A stretch of DNA of 31,020 bases, taken from positions 1 to 31,020 of the forward strand of contig UQHH01000027.1 of the NCBI GenBank assembly GCA_900540865.1. The letters run 5' to 3'. The position numbers and the translations under genes were made by a program. This DNA is from an uncultured Oscillospiraceae bacterium. GTDB taxonomy: Bacteria; Bacillota; Clostridia; Oscillospirales; Acutalibacteraceae. Within the stretch, counting starts at the first letter, position 1, and every line of letters starts with the position of its first letter. The notes under the pieces are model-generated. The model ran no database searches, was not told the origin of the DNA, and saw nothing but the letters and a program-made list of their open reading frames with translations. Positions 16,003 to 24,311 of this stretch are shown piece by piece.

Positions 16003-16166
16003 CTGTCATAATATTAACCACTAAATTAGGAAATCAAGTCTTATATCCTCTGTCAAGGATGGTTATGCTGATGATACGGAGATGGTTCGATGTCGTATGA
16101 ACCGAGAACCAAATTTATCCTATTAGTATATAATTTTATTCAATTTACTATTAGTAATAACAGTCA

Positions 16167-16195
16167 TTGACAGAAAAGGCTGTACCGAATATAAT
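16167..16195 (+). promoter_or_regulatory. consensus sigma-A promoter of gluQ
   Basis: Perfect TTGACA (16167-16172), exactly 17 nt, and perfect TATAAT (16190-16195). It lies 29 nt before the GTG start. The TTG that begins the long open frame here is part of the -35 box, which rules it out as a start codon. Confidence 0.88.
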
Positions 16196-16223
16196 CGATA
16201 AAGATATTAAAGGAGGTGCAGGC

Positions 16224-17183
16224 GTGGAATTTCAGCTGACCGGACGGTTTGCCCCGACACCAAGCGGGCGGATGCATTTAGGCAACCTTTTCAGCGCCTT
16301 GATAGCCTGGCTTGCGGCGCGGAAATGCGGAGGACAGATGGTTCTGCGTTTGGAAGACCTCGACCAAAACCGCTGTAAAGCGGAATACGCCCGCCAGTTG
16401 GAAGAGGACTTGCTTTTTCTTGGCCTTGACTGGGATGAAGGCGGAAGCCTTGGCGGTCAACACAGTCCGTATGTACAGCATAACCGCACACAGTTATATC
16501 AGGAGCAGCTGGAAAAATTGATGGAGCAAGGTCTTGTTTATCCCTGCTTTTGTACACGCGCCGAGCTGCATGCCGCCGAAGCGCCGCATTCCTCGGATGG
16601 AGAAACCATTTATAACGGCAGGTGCCGCGCGCTTTCTGCCGGTGAATTTAAAAGGCTTTCAGAACGGCGCAGTCCGGCGCTGCGCCTGCGTGTCCCACAA
16701 GATACAATTTGCTTTGACGACGGGCATTACGGGAGGTTCTGCCAAAATCTTGCGGACGAATGCGGAGACTTCATCCTGCGCCGTTCTGACGGTGTTTTCG
16801 CTTACCAGCTTGCGGTCGTCGCGGATGACGCCGCGATGGGAGTTACGCAGGTGGTGCGCGGACGTGACCTATTGTCCTCTACCCCACGGCAGCTCTACCT
16901 TTACCGCCTGCTTGGATTTGAACCCCCTAAATTTTTCCATGTACCGCTGCTGCTGTCTGCCGACGGCCGCCGGCTTTCAAAGCGCGAACAGGACATGGGG
17001 CTCGATAAGCTGCTTTCACGCGGATTCAAAGCACCGGATTTGATCGGGAGGCTTGCGTACCTCGCGGGTTTGCTCGACCGCCCGGAGCCGGCCGCAGCCA
17101 ACGAGCTGATTCCCCTCTTTTCCTGGAATAAAGTTGAAACAAAGGATGTTTACCTTCCCTCCGGCCTGTTTGATAGCCCATAA
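16224..17183 (+). CDS. gluQ: glutamyl-Q tRNA(Asp) synthetase (GluQRS)
   Basis: The 319-residue protein is a truncated glutamyl-tRNA synthetase without an anticodon-binding domain. It activates glutamate and attaches it to queuosine at the wobble base of tRNA-Asp. The N-terminus has the class I HIGH-type signature (PTPSGRMHLGN), followed by LRLEDLD. A zinc site is formed by C108 and C110 (CFC) with Y130 and C134 (YNGRC), which distinguishes GluQRS from GltX. A KMSKS variant, RLSKRE, lies near the C-terminus. The GTG start at 16224 has a near-perfect AAGGAGGTG. A longer frame to 16167 would include the promoter and is rejected. The gene is monocistronic. Confidence 0.93.
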   Translation: MEFQLTGRFAPTPSGRMHLGNLFSALIAWLAARKCGGQMVLRLEDLDQNRCKAEYARQLEEDLLFLGLDWDEGGSLGGQHSPYVQHNRTQLYQEQLEKLMEQGLVYPCFCTRAELHAAEAPHSSDGETIYNGRCRALSAGEFKRLSERRSPALRLRVPQDTICFDDGHYGRFCQNLADECGDFILRRSDGVFAYQLAVVADDAAMGVTQVVRGRDLLSSTPRQLYLYRLLGFEPPKFFHVPLLLSADGRRLSKREQDMGLDKLLSRGFKAPDLIGRLAYLAGLLDRPEPAAANELIPLFSWNKVETKDVYLPSGLFDSP

Positions 17184-17202
17184 ATAAGAAATAGATACAG
17201 CA

Positions 17203-17229
17203 AAGGCGTACGGAAATTCCGTACGCCTT
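17203..17229. terminator. bidirectional hairpin terminator
   Basis: AAGGCGTACGGAA (17203-17215) and its complement (17217-17229) form a 13-bp perfect inverted repeat between the convergent gluQ and ECF operons. The T run is short, so strength is uncertain. Confidence 0.65.
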
Positions 17230-17248
17230 GTCAATTGCTTTAAAAGCT

Positions 17249-17929
17249 TTATTTCAATCCATATTTTATTTTGACCCGCTCGAGCTTTTTTCCAACCGGT
17301 CCTGCCAAAAAGAAGAGAAATACTACATTTGAAAGAATATACACTGCCGTCGCCGGCAGCGCTGTGATGACTGCCGCGAGATACCGGCTGACGTTGAATG
17401 TCCCGTCCCACCATAATACGGTCCACACATCTAGAATCAGGGAATAAAGGGCGCCTGCCGCAGCCGCATATAAGAGTAAAAGCGCCTTATGGCGTTTGAG
17501 CGGGTTTGCGAGCAGTCCGGCAATTAATCCAATAAATCCCCAAGCAAACATTTGAAACGGCGTCCAGGGGCCTTGGCCGAAAATAAAATTGGATAGTACC
17601 GCCGATAAAGCACCGCATAGGAAGCCTGACTCAGCGCCGAGATACAATCCGGCAATCACGACGATTGCCGTAACCGGTTTAAAATGCGGCAGGTAAGAAA
17701 ACATAAAGCGGCCCGCAACTGATAAAGCGACCATAACAGCCAGAATCGTTATTTCTTTTGCCGCCGCGTCCCTGCGTTCAAATGATAAGAAAAACGGAAT
17801 ACAGGAAAGCACCGCCACCGTAAGGGAAATCCAGGCGTACTGCTTATCCGCAAATACAACCGTACCTAACAGCACTACGAGCGGGATACACAGGAACAGC
17901 AGAAGATACCGTACCGTTTTTTTACGCAT
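17249..17929 (-). CDS. ECF transporter S component (substrate-binding membrane protein)
   Basis: The 226-residue protein is nearly all hydrophobic, with about six membrane helices. The central segment (GLYLGAESGFLCGALSAVLS, then FGQGPWTPFQMFAWGFIG) is characteristic of one class of energy-coupling-factor S components that bind vitamins. I cannot fix the substrate: cobalamin-type S components look similar, but I am not certain. It is the last gene of an operon with its own ATPase and T component, so it probably belongs to a dedicated (group I) ECF transporter. The frame extends to 17971 with other in-frame ATG codons; I chose the ATG at 17929, 6 nt after GGGG, overlapping the ATPase stop by a few bases. 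Confidence 0.8.
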   Translation of the reverse strand: MRKKTVRYLLLFLCIPLVVLLGTVVFADKQYAWISLTVAVLSCIPFFLSFERRDAAAKEITILAVMVALSVAGRFMFSYLPHFKPVTAIVVIAGLYLGAESGFLCGALSAVLSNFIFGQGPWTPFQMFAWGFIGLIAGLLANPLKRHKALLLLYAAAAGALYSLILDVWTVLWWDGTFNVSRYLAAVITALPATAVYILSNVVFLFFLAGPVGKKLERVKIKYGLK

Positions 17930-19583
17930 GGCGCACCCCATTTCTTTTACAGGCGGCGACAACCTCGTCACACGTTACGGCATAGCGGTACATTTGATGC
18001 GCCATCCGATTTGCCGACGTCGTATAAAATGTGTTGCCTGAAAAGAAAAGACGGGGCGTATCGCAAGAAATAATTTGACCGTCGAAAAGAAGTGCGCAAC
18101 GGTCGCTGTTTTCCGCGGCAAATTCTACATCATGCGTAACGGCAACGATTGTAACACCGTCCTTTTTAAGCGTTTGCAAAAGAGTGGAAAGCTCCTGCTT
18201 TGCGTGTGCGTCCAATCCTTTTGTTGGCTCGTCCAGCAACAGAATCTCCGGTCTATGCAGTAAAATCTTTGCAAGCGCACATTTTTGCTGCTCGCCGCCG
18301 CTTAAATCGTAGGGATGCTTTGAAAGCAGCCCATAGGTTCCCGTTTGCTCGCATACCGCTTCAATCTGCCCTTCCCATTCTTTCTCCGGAAGCCCCGCTG
18401 ATGAACAGGCTTCCAATAAATCCTCCCTTACCGTATCCCATACAAACACTGTCGCCGGATCCTGCGGAAGCAGCACGGCATTTTTTCCTGTTCGTTTCTT
18501 TTTTTCCAGTAGACTGATTTTACCGCGGTACGGCCTTTGCAGTCCTGCGGCACAATGCAGCACGGTTGTTTTTCCCGCCGCGTTGCCGCCCAAAAGAAAA
18601 AAGCTTTCCCCGCTGGAAACACGCAATGAAATGCCGCGCAGTACGTCGGGTAAATTCTTTTCATACCGGAACCAGACGTTCTTCATCTCTAGAATCGTAT
18701 TCTCTGTTTTATGGCAGTCCGGAGGCAAAACGGCTTTCTGCTCCGGCAGAAAGTGCTCTGTTAAAAAGCGCCGGCCGTCTCGTACCGTTAGAGGACACCG
18801 CGCCGCCTCAACACCAAGCTCTCGGTAAATTCGCAGCGCGCTCGGCAGGCCGCAATGTATGGGATGGCTATCTTTTTCAATCATCAGGCTTTCACCTACC
18901 GCACGCGGTTCATCACAAAATATAAGTTCTCCATTTTCCATAACGAGCACCTTGTTCGCCAGAGAAAAAACATCCTCAAGCCTGTGCTCAACCAATAAAA
19001 CCGTCAAGCCCAGTTCCCTGTTGAGCCGCTGGAGCGTCATAACGAATTCAGATGCGGCGACTGGGTCGAGCTGTGAGGTGGGCTCATCCAGCAGGAGAAC
19101 GTTCGGCTGCATTGCCATTACGGACGCAAGGTTTAAAATCTGTTTTTGTCCGCCGGAAAGCTTGTCCGTATCGCTGTGAAACCACCCTGCTATTCCAAAA
19201 TAGCTGGCCATCTCTCCAACTCGCCTTCTAATCTCATTTGTTTCCATTCCCAAATTTTCAAGCCCGAACGCCAGCTCATGCCATACCTTATCTGTAACGA
19301 TTTGCTGTTCCGGATTTTGCATTACAAACCCAATTTCACCGGCGGCTTCCCTTTCGTTCAGCTCTGAAAGTTCGCGTCCTTTATACAAAACTCTGCCTCT
19401 TTTGTCCCCATAAGGAGAAAGCTCTCTTTTGAGCATTTTGAGCAGCGTAGTTTTGCCGCAGCCGGATTCTCCGCATATAACGATAAAATCACCTTCTGAA
19501 ACGGAAAAGGTGATATTTTTCAAGGCCCTTTCTTTGGTATTTGGATAAGAAAAGCTCAAATTTTCGACCTGAAGTATTTCCAC
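17922..19583 (-). CDS. ECF transporter ATPase with two fused ABC domains
   Basis: The 553-residue protein holds two complete ABC nucleotide-binding domains. The first has Walker A GESGCGKTT, signature LSGGQKQ and Walker B LLLDEPT; the second has GGNAAGKTT, LSGGEQQK and LLLDEPT, followed by the switch histidine in VTHD. Both sites therefore look functional. Most ECF systems use separate EcfA1 and EcfA2 subunits. A fused form is known for YkoD-type systems. It powers uptake with the flanking T and S proteins. The frame reaches 19628, but I place the start at the GTG 19583, behind a GGAGGGG stretch and overlapping the T gene by 28 nt, because the domain begins with VEILQVENLSF there. Confidence 0.88.
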   Translation of the reverse strand: MEILQVENLSFSYPNTKERALKNITFSVSEGDFIVICGESGCGKTTLLKMLKRELSPYGDKRGRVLYKGRELSELNEREAAGEIGFVMQNPEQQIVTDKVWHELAFGLENLGMETNEIRRRVGEMASYFGIAGWFHSDTDKLSGGQKQILNLASVMAMQPNVLLLDEPTSQLDPVAASEFVMTLQRLNRELGLTVLLVEHRLEDVFSLANKVLVMENGELIFCDEPRAVGESLMIEKDSHPIHCGLPSALRIYRELGVEAARCPLTVRDGRRFLTEHFLPEQKAVLPPDCHKTENTILEMKNVWFRYEKNLPDVLRGISLRVSSGESFFLLGGNAAGKTTVLHCAAGLQRPYRGKISLLEKKKRTGKNAVLLPQDPATVFVWDTVREDLLEACSSAGLPEKEWEGQIEAVCEQTGTYGLLSKHPYDLSGGEQQKCALAKILLHRPEILLLDEPTKGLDAHAKQELSTLLQTLKKDGVTIVAVTHDVEFAAENSDRCALLFDGQIISCDTPRLFFSGNTFYTTSANRMAHQMYRYAVTCDEVVAACKRNGVRHA

Positions 19584-20449
19584 CGGAGCATCCCCTCCCC
19601 CTCCATTATAATTGGCAGCAGCGCGCACAGTCCGAACGCGGTATAGGATATTACGTTAAGTGGGGCAAGAGGAACCTGCGTTATGTGCGGATAAAAAGAA
19701 AAGGCCGCGCCTCTTCCAGAAAACCCCGCGGCGGTCAGGCAGCTGAGCGCCATGATTGCTGCCAGCATCATACCATCACGCCGACTAAAATGGTAAACGG
19801 AAAATGTGCTCCTGCCTTTTATTCCGTAACCGCGCGCTTTCATAGAAGCCGCAGTTTCCATCGCGTTTTCCATTGACCACGTAACGACGGCGGAAAATAC
19901 GCGAAGGCCGGTTTTTATTTTCCCCGCCAGCCGCTTAGAACCATCTATGTCCATCGCCTTCTGTACTATAAAAATTTTTTTATACTGCCTGAGGAATAGA
20001 GGAAGAAAACGCAGCGTCATAGAAAGAACCAGCGAAAGCTTTGGAATTGCTTTTCCAAACAGATATAAGAATTTGTCGCTTATCATAACACGGGATACGC
20101 ACCTGCACCAGTAAACGACAGCGGTTACCATTACAGCAATATTCGCGCCAAAAAGCACCGCTTCTAATGTCACCGCGTTTCCCCCCAAGAAAAAGAGCGG
20201 CGTCGCGCCATTATGGGAAAACAGCGGGTTTGTTACGGTTATCAAAAGAAAAAGAGATATAGAAAACGCAAGGCCCTTCCAAAATTCCTTTGCATGGCTG
20301 AGCGCGGCACAGTAAACCAGACCCCCAGCGAGGGAGAACAGCAGGTAAACAGGATTGACCGTAAACATTGTAATAAGTAATACCGGAACAAAGTAACATA
20401 GCAGTACCGCTGGATGAAAGGAAGAAAACGCTCCCCGGTCAATATTCAT
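19556..20449 (-). CDS. ECF transporter T component (EcfT-like coupling protein)
   Basis: The 297-residue membrane protein has about five to six helices in the N-terminal two thirds (for instance PAVLLCYFVPVLLITMF) and a cytoplasmic region with the coupling helices. The conserved Ala-Arg-Gly motif appears in MKARGYG and is the site where the T component contacts the ATPase grooves; the second expected motif is degenerate (KAMDIDG). It is the first gene of the operon T-A-S on the minus strand and overlaps the ATPase start. I chose the ATG at 20449, with GGAGG 9 nt upstream; the frame alone extends to 20488. A strong promoter lies about 315 nt upstream, giving a long leader. Confidence 0.84.
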   Translation of the reverse strand: MNIDRGAFSSFHPAVLLCYFVPVLLITMFTVNPVYLLFSLAGGLVYCAALSHAKEFWKGLAFSISLFLLITVTNPLFSHNGATPLFFLGGNAVTLEAVLFGANIAVMVTAVVYWCRCVSRVMISDKFLYLFGKAIPKLSLVLSMTLRFLPLFLRQYKKIFIVQKAMDIDGSKRLAGKIKTGLRVFSAVVTWSMENAMETAASMKARGYGIKGRSTFSVYHFSRRDGMMLAAIMALSCLTAAGFSGRGAAFSFYPHITQVPLAPLNVISYTAFGLCALLPIIMEGEGMLRWKYFRSKI

Positions 20450-20764
20450 TTTGCACTCCCTCCTTTCTGGGACAGTAAGTAAAATCAAGCTGCTTTTATC
20501 GATGTACCATTTCTACTTTTTCTCGCTGTTTTTCGTTATACATTTCATAATCAGCCATTGAAGTAGCTATTCGAGCGTTTGAGCATCTCCTGGAAACCGC
20601 ACGGCTTCCTATACGAGCATCCAAAAAAACGGCTGTTCTTGAGGAACTGTTGCTTTGTCGATTTCTCATCCACTGTACTTTCCGGCCTGTACCGAGGCAA
20701 ACGAATTCACCACCTGCGAAAACCGCTGTACCTGGCGAGCCCTTTTCAGCCGAAACGTGATTTA
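20450..20764 (-). promoter_or_regulatory. long 5' leader of the ECF operon
   Basis: About 315 nt of transcribed leader separate the predicted start site from the first ATG. I looked for TPP, FMN, cobalamin, THF, preQ1 and T-box signatures and recognise none. A run of seven T (minus strand, 20623-20629) follows a weak hairpin, and a 20-codon frame (MADYEMYNEK onward, 20496-20558) lies near the 3' end without a good ribosome-binding site. Apart from these, nothing can be assigned. Confidence 0.35.
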
Positions 20765-20770
20765 TTCTTA

Positions 20771-20799
20771 ATTCTATCATGACACAAGTGAATTGGCAA
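20771..20799 (-). promoter_or_regulatory. promoter of the ECF operon
   Basis: TTGCCA, a 17-nt spacer and TGATAGAAT (extended -10) lie on the minus strand. It is the best promoter match between the XRE gene and the T component. Confidence 0.55.
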
Positions 20800-20865
20800 T
20801 CATGTATCAATTGTATATGTCACATTTTCATTCAAACTCAATTAGCGTTTTATTTGCGTTTAACC

Positions 20866-20894
20866 TTGACTTTAATCGCGGAATGTGTTTAAAT
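20866..20894 (+). promoter_or_regulatory. promoter and possible operator of the XRE gene
   Basis: TTGACT and TTAAAT are spaced by 17 nt. The stretch just upstream has two GCGTTT half-repeats (GCGTTTTA and GCGTTTAA) that overlap the -35 region and could be bound by the XRE protein itself. Confidence 0.45.
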
Positions 20895-20916
20895 TAAATC
20901 AGGGAGATGATTACAA

Positions 20917-21273
20917 ATGTTTGCAAAACGTTTAAAGGAATTGCGTGAACAGGCTGGCTACTCTCAATACAGCTTTGCTAACGCTATGGGTATCGCACAA
21001 TCCACTGTAGGTGGCTGGGAGAGTGGAAAACGGGAACCCAATTTTGACATGACAAAAAAAATTGCCGATTTTTTCGGCGTTTCTGTTGATTATTTGTTAG
21101 GGCGTGACTTACCGGGAGAAGAAAAAATTCAAAGCCTTAATAATGAACTTGATGAATATTTGGATGAGCTAAAAAACCGTTCTGAAATGAGAATGCTCTT
21201 CAAGCTGGCAAAGGGCGCAACAAAAAAAGACGTGGAACAGGCGGTAAAAATCATTGAAGCGTTAAGGAGCTGA
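20917..21273 (+). CDS. XRE-family helix-turn-helix transcriptional regulator
   Basis: The 118-residue protein has an N-terminal Cro/C1-type helix-turn-helix (residues 2-60). The recognition region is YSQYSFANAMGIAQSTVGGWESGKREPN, given here only to mark the family, and it is followed by FFGVSVDYLLGR. The C-terminal 55 residues are helical and charged and probably dimerise. Such regulators usually control their own operon or a neighbouring mobile element. It is followed after 6 nt by a small ImmA/IrrE-like gene, the typical partner that cleaves XRE repressors in ICE and phage systems. AGGGAG lies about 9 nt before the ATG. Confidence 0.88.
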   Translation: MFAKRLKELREQAGYSQYSFANAMGIAQSTVGGWESGKREPNFDMTKKIADFFGVSVDYLLGRDLPGEEKIQSLNNELDEYLDELKNRSEMRMLFKLAKGATKKDVEQAVKIIEALRS

Positions 21274-21279
21274 TGAAAA

Positions 21280-21498
21280 TTGGAGGATATTTTTGTCCGG
21301 CCACTTATCCTGCCGCCTTGCGTACGGGGCGTAACGGTCGTCGATGAAAACGGGGATTATAACGTATATGTAAACAGCAGCCTGCCGTCAGATTTACAGG
21401 AGCAGGCGGTACGGCATGAGCTCCGCCACATTAAAGGCGGGCATTTTTACAACTTTGATTCTGTGAGGAGAAATGAAAATGAGGCGGACGCCGGATAA
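21280..21498 (+). CDS. short ImmA/IrrE-like metallopeptidase partner of the XRE regulator
   Basis: The 72-residue protein contains HELRH, a zinc HExxH motif, near residue 46, followed by GGHFYNFDSVRRNENEAD; the Glu of NENEAD would be the third zinc ligand of the ImmA/IrrE family. Full family members are longer, so this is a minimal version or a truncated copy. ImmA proteases cleave their partner XRE repressor to derepress mobile elements. The start is a TTG preceded by AGGAG 10 nt upstream, inside the end of the XRE gene. The stop codon is embedded in a terminator hairpin. A cellular regulator with no mobile element nearby is equally possible. Confidence 0.68.
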   Translation: MEDIFVRPLILPPCVRGVTVVDENGDYNVYVNSSLPSDLQEQAVRHELRHIKGGHFYNFDSVRRNENEADAG

Positions 21499-21515
21499 GG
21501 CGCCCGCCTTTTTGT
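21482..21515. terminator. bidirectional intrinsic terminator overlapping the ImmA-like stop codon
   Basis: AGGCGGACGCC and GGCGCCCGCCT pair with one mismatch around a 6-nt loop and end in TTTTT on the plus side. The TAA stop of the ImmA-like gene lies in the hairpin, so terminator and coding end overlap. Confidence 0.78.
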
Positions 21516-21536
21516 ACGATTTTTTTATGCTTTCAC

Positions 21537-24254
21537 CTACTGAATTCTGCTAATTTTTATACGAAAATCCTGAGCAGGCAAGCCGTTTATTGTAACAGCG
21601 CCTTCTGAAGTCACTAAAACGGAATAAACATCTGCAACCGGCTGATAGCCGGACAGCGGCGACGATTCACGTATGGTATACTCCCCCTGCGGAAAGCCGC
21701 CGAAATTCAGAATTCCGCGCGCGTCCGATATGGCTGACGTGATCACAGAGGTACCGGAAAGCAGTTCAAATTCCGCGTCTGGCAGCACCGCGCCGGTATC
21801 AGTATCGGTTATTGCAAAGGCGATTTCATAAAGCAAGGGAAGATTTTGTACCGTCAAGGTGTTTTCCTCTATTCCGTCTATGGTAATACCGCCTTCTGCG
21901 TCTACCGTTACTGTATGAACAGCAGCACCGGCGCGATAACCCGCGGGCGGCTGAGTTTCCACTAAAGTATAAGAACCAGCCCGCGGAGAGCCAAACGCGG
22001 CAACGCCATTGATTCCTGACGTTTCTGTCTGCACAGCTGTATCATTTTGACGTAATTCAAATACAGCGCCTTCAAGCGGGTCATCGTCCGGGTTGACCTT
22101 ACGTATCTGCAGACCTGTGCTTCTGGTATTGGCCAGAGTAAACTGTTCAATAGGAACATTGTTTACCGTAATCGCACCATTCGGCGCAATTTCGACCTGA
22201 AAAATATCGATAATTGGTTCGTAGCCCTCGGGTGGGCGCTGTTCCCGTACTGTATAGCTGCCCGGACGGAAGCTGCCGAAATTGATGTTTCCGTTTATAT
22301 CGGACGACGCACCGGCGGCAATCGAACCGTTGCTGTTGTAAAGATAAAACAGGCCGCCTGTAACCGGCGCGCCAGTTTGCGCGTCTATTTTACGGATGGT
22401 AAGCGGATAGAATAAAGGGTCGTTTATAACAGAAAGCGTATTGGTCTGCCGTCCGTCAATTGTAACCGTACCGTCATCCGCGACGACGACCGTATACTCT
22501 GTTGAGTTCGGGGCATAGCCCGCGGGCGGCTGCGCTTCGATGAGCGTATAGGTTCCTGCCAAAACGTCCGGAAACCGTGCTATCCCGTCCGTTTCTGTTG
22601 TTGCTGATTGTATGGCCGCGCCATTTTGACGCAGCTCGAACACTGCTCCAGGAAGCGGCTCGACATCAATATTGAGCTTGCGTACATAGACGCCGGCTAC
22701 GGCGCTGCGCATATTAGGAACAGTAAATTCTTCTGCCGGGACACCGTCGATGGTAACGTTCCCCTCCGCGTCAACAATAACGGTAAATATACTGGTAATT
22801 GGCGCATAGCCGTCGGGCGGCTCGACCTCGCGAACGGTGAACGTCCCTTGAGGCAGTTCTCCAAAATCCACTTTACCCGCAGTATCCGATACCGCTTGGG
22901 CAACAACCGCCTGGGCATCTAAAATTTCGAATACAGCTCCGGCAATCGGGCTGCCCGTCTGCGCATCAATTTTGGTGAACGAAACATTTGATAGGAGCGG
23001 GTCGTTTTGAATTTGCAGCGTGTCTGTCAACACGCCGTCGACCTTAACACTTCCGTCCTCGTAAACGACGATACTATACTCCTGTGTAATTGGCCGATAA
23101 CCAGGCGGCTGACGTGTTTCGACAAGTGTATAGGTACCCGGCGAAATCGAGCTGAATTTTGCGCTGCCGTCGTTTCCAGTCGATACCGACTGCACCGCCG
23201 TTCCGTTTTGCAGCAGTTCGAACACAGCTCCCGCAAGCGGAGCGCCTGTCAGGGCGTCTGTCTTATAAATACACAGCCCGGCCTGTCTGGTGTTGGATAC
23301 GGAAAACTTCTGCGCCGGGATTCCATCAATTGTTACGTTCCCATTTGGGTAGACTGCTACCGGGTATGTTTGATTATTGGGGAGGTATCCGGCAGGAGGC
23401 GTTTGTTCTCTTATCGTATATTTTCCCGCTGGAACATGCGGGAAAAATACGCGCCCCGCGCTGTCTGACACACTTGTCGCAACTACAGCGCCATTTTGCC
23501 AAAGTTCAAATACGGCCCCTTCTAACGGGCACTGCGTTTGAGCATCGAGCTTTCTGAAAAAAATTGAGTACACAACCGGCTCGTTTTCAATTGTAATGGT
23601 CGTACGCGGATAGCCGTCGATTATCACTCTGCCGTCTGCGCGGACTTCCACTGTATATGTTTTATCATTTGGCATATATCCCTTCGGCGGCCTTATCTCC
23701 TGCAGCATGTAGGCTCCAGGCGGAATTTTTGAAAATGTCAAATTTCCAGCCCGGTCTGTCTCACCGCGCACAGACGTGCCGTCCTTACAGGAGGCAAGCT
23801 CAAAAACCGCGCCTGAAAGGCAGCTGCCAGTGCGCAAATCGGTTTTGTTGATTGTAAACTGCCCGCTTATTGCAGGTGTTTTACTATTTTCCACGCGGAA
23901 CATTTGTACCGGCATGGCGTCTACGCAAATACTACCATACCTGTCGACAACCACCTCGAAGGTACGGCCAACAGTCGCATACCCATCCGGAGAGGATACC
24001 TCATAGAGCGTATAGAGCCCCGGGTAAAGAGATGGAAAACAAACCGCCCCGCTTGCATCGGACCTGCCGGAAGCAATGGTTATGCCATCTCTCTGCAGTT
24101 CAAAACAAGCGCCGGCAAGGCCTTGACCAGTTTCGGCGTCCACCTTGTAAAACATAAACGGAACAGGGCACCCTCCGGGGTAATACTGGTTTTCAGTACT
24201 GCCGCCATACTGAGCTTTGTAGATCTTCATGGAAGGATCATAAAATAGACTCAT
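21537..24254 (-). CDS. nine-repeat CnaB/SpaA-type protein without signal peptide
   Basis: The 905-residue protein is almost entirely built of nine prealbumin-like (SpaA/CnaB) domains of about 97 residues. Each has a leading Lys, a conserved Glu in Y-T-L/V/I-x-E-x-x-P-P-x-G-Y and a closing Asn, the triad that forms an internal isopeptide bond. The Lys residues are K37, K137, K235, K331, K428, K526, K622 and K719, the Glu residues E85 to E766, and the Asn residues N123 to N804. Repeat 9 keeps E863 but has Ile for both Lys and Asn. There is no signal peptide, membrane helix or LPXTG. CnaB domains normally build pili or surface fibres, so the lack of export signals suggests spore-surface deposition (inference). 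AAAGGAG 8 nt before the ATG sets the start. Confidence 0.85.
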   Translation of the reverse strand: MSLFYDPSMKIYKAQYGGSTENQYYPGGCPVPFMFYKVDAETGQGLAGACFELQRDGITIASGRSDASGAVCFPSLYPGLYTLYEVSSPDGYATVGRTFEVVVDRYGSICVDAMPVQMFRVENSKTPAISGQFTINKTDLRTGSCLSGAVFELASCKDGTSVRGETDRAGNLTFSKIPPGAYMLQEIRPPKGYMPNDKTYTVEVRADGRVIIDGYPRTTITIENEPVVYSIFFRKLDAQTQCPLEGAVFELWQNGAVVATSVSDSAGRVFFPHVPAGKYTIREQTPPAGYLPNNQTYPVAVYPNGNVTIDGIPAQKFSVSNTRQAGLCIYKTDALTGAPLAGAVFELLQNGTAVQSVSTGNDGSAKFSSISPGTYTLVETRQPPGYRPITQEYSIVVYEDGSVKVDGVLTDTLQIQNDPLLSNVSFTKIDAQTGSPIAGAVFEILDAQAVVAQAVSDTAGKVDFGELPQGTFTVREVEPPDGYAPITSIFTVIVDAEGNVTIDGVPAEEFTVPNMRSAVAGVYVRKLNIDVEPLPGAVFELRQNGAAIQSATTETDGIARFPDVLAGTYTLIEAQPPAGYAPNSTEYTVVVADDGTVTIDGRQTNTLSVINDPLFYPLTIRKIDAQTGAPVTGGLFYLYNSNGSIAAGASSDINGNINFGSFRPGSYTVREQRPPEGYEPIIDIFQVEIAPNGAITVNNVPIEQFTLANTRSTGLQIRKVNPDDDPLEGAVFELRQNDTAVQTETSGINGVAAFGSPRAGSYTLVETQPPAGYRAGAAVHTVTVDAEGGITIDGIEENTLTVQNLPLLYEIAFAITDTDTGAVLPDAEFELLSGTSVITSAISDARGILNFGGFPQGEYTIRESSPLSGYQPVADVYSVLVTSEGAVTINGLPAQDFRIKISRIQ
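21552..24158 (-). repeat. tandem CnaB-coding repeats, about 291 bp, in a two-domain alternation
   Basis: Repeats 3, 5, 7 and 9 share a DAQTG-type start (DTDTG in 9) and mostly end in V/L-P-A/I-x-x-F. Repeats 4, 6 and 8 share AVFELxQN, YTL(V/I)E with PPAGY or PPGY, and TLxVxNxPL. The pattern indicates that a two-domain unit of about 580 bp was duplicated, in addition to single-domain divergence. Confidence 0.75.
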
Positions 24255-24311
24255 TGCATAAGCTCCTTTGTTTAAAGTAACGCATTTTTAAGTAAAGAGA
24301 ATACTCTTCCA

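Noticed and set aside
16020..16125. Short frame ending in KDGYADDTEMVRCRMNREPN
   Set aside because: It has no start codon with ribosome-binding site and I cannot match it to any family; possibly a gene relic, but unsupported.
16167..16223. N-terminal extension of GluQRS starting at TTG 16167
   Set aside because: This TTG is the first half of a perfect -35 box, so the region is promoter. The GTG at 16224 has a strong ribosome-binding site.
20450..20764. Cobalamin riboswitch in the ECF leader
   Set aside because: A CCAGGAGA string resembles the end of the B12 element, but the other conserved boxes are absent.
20496..20810. 104-codon frame on the minus strand upstream of the ECF operon
   Set aside because: It starts upstream of the predicted promoter, has no ribosome-binding site and resembles no family I know. 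I treat it as leader sequence.
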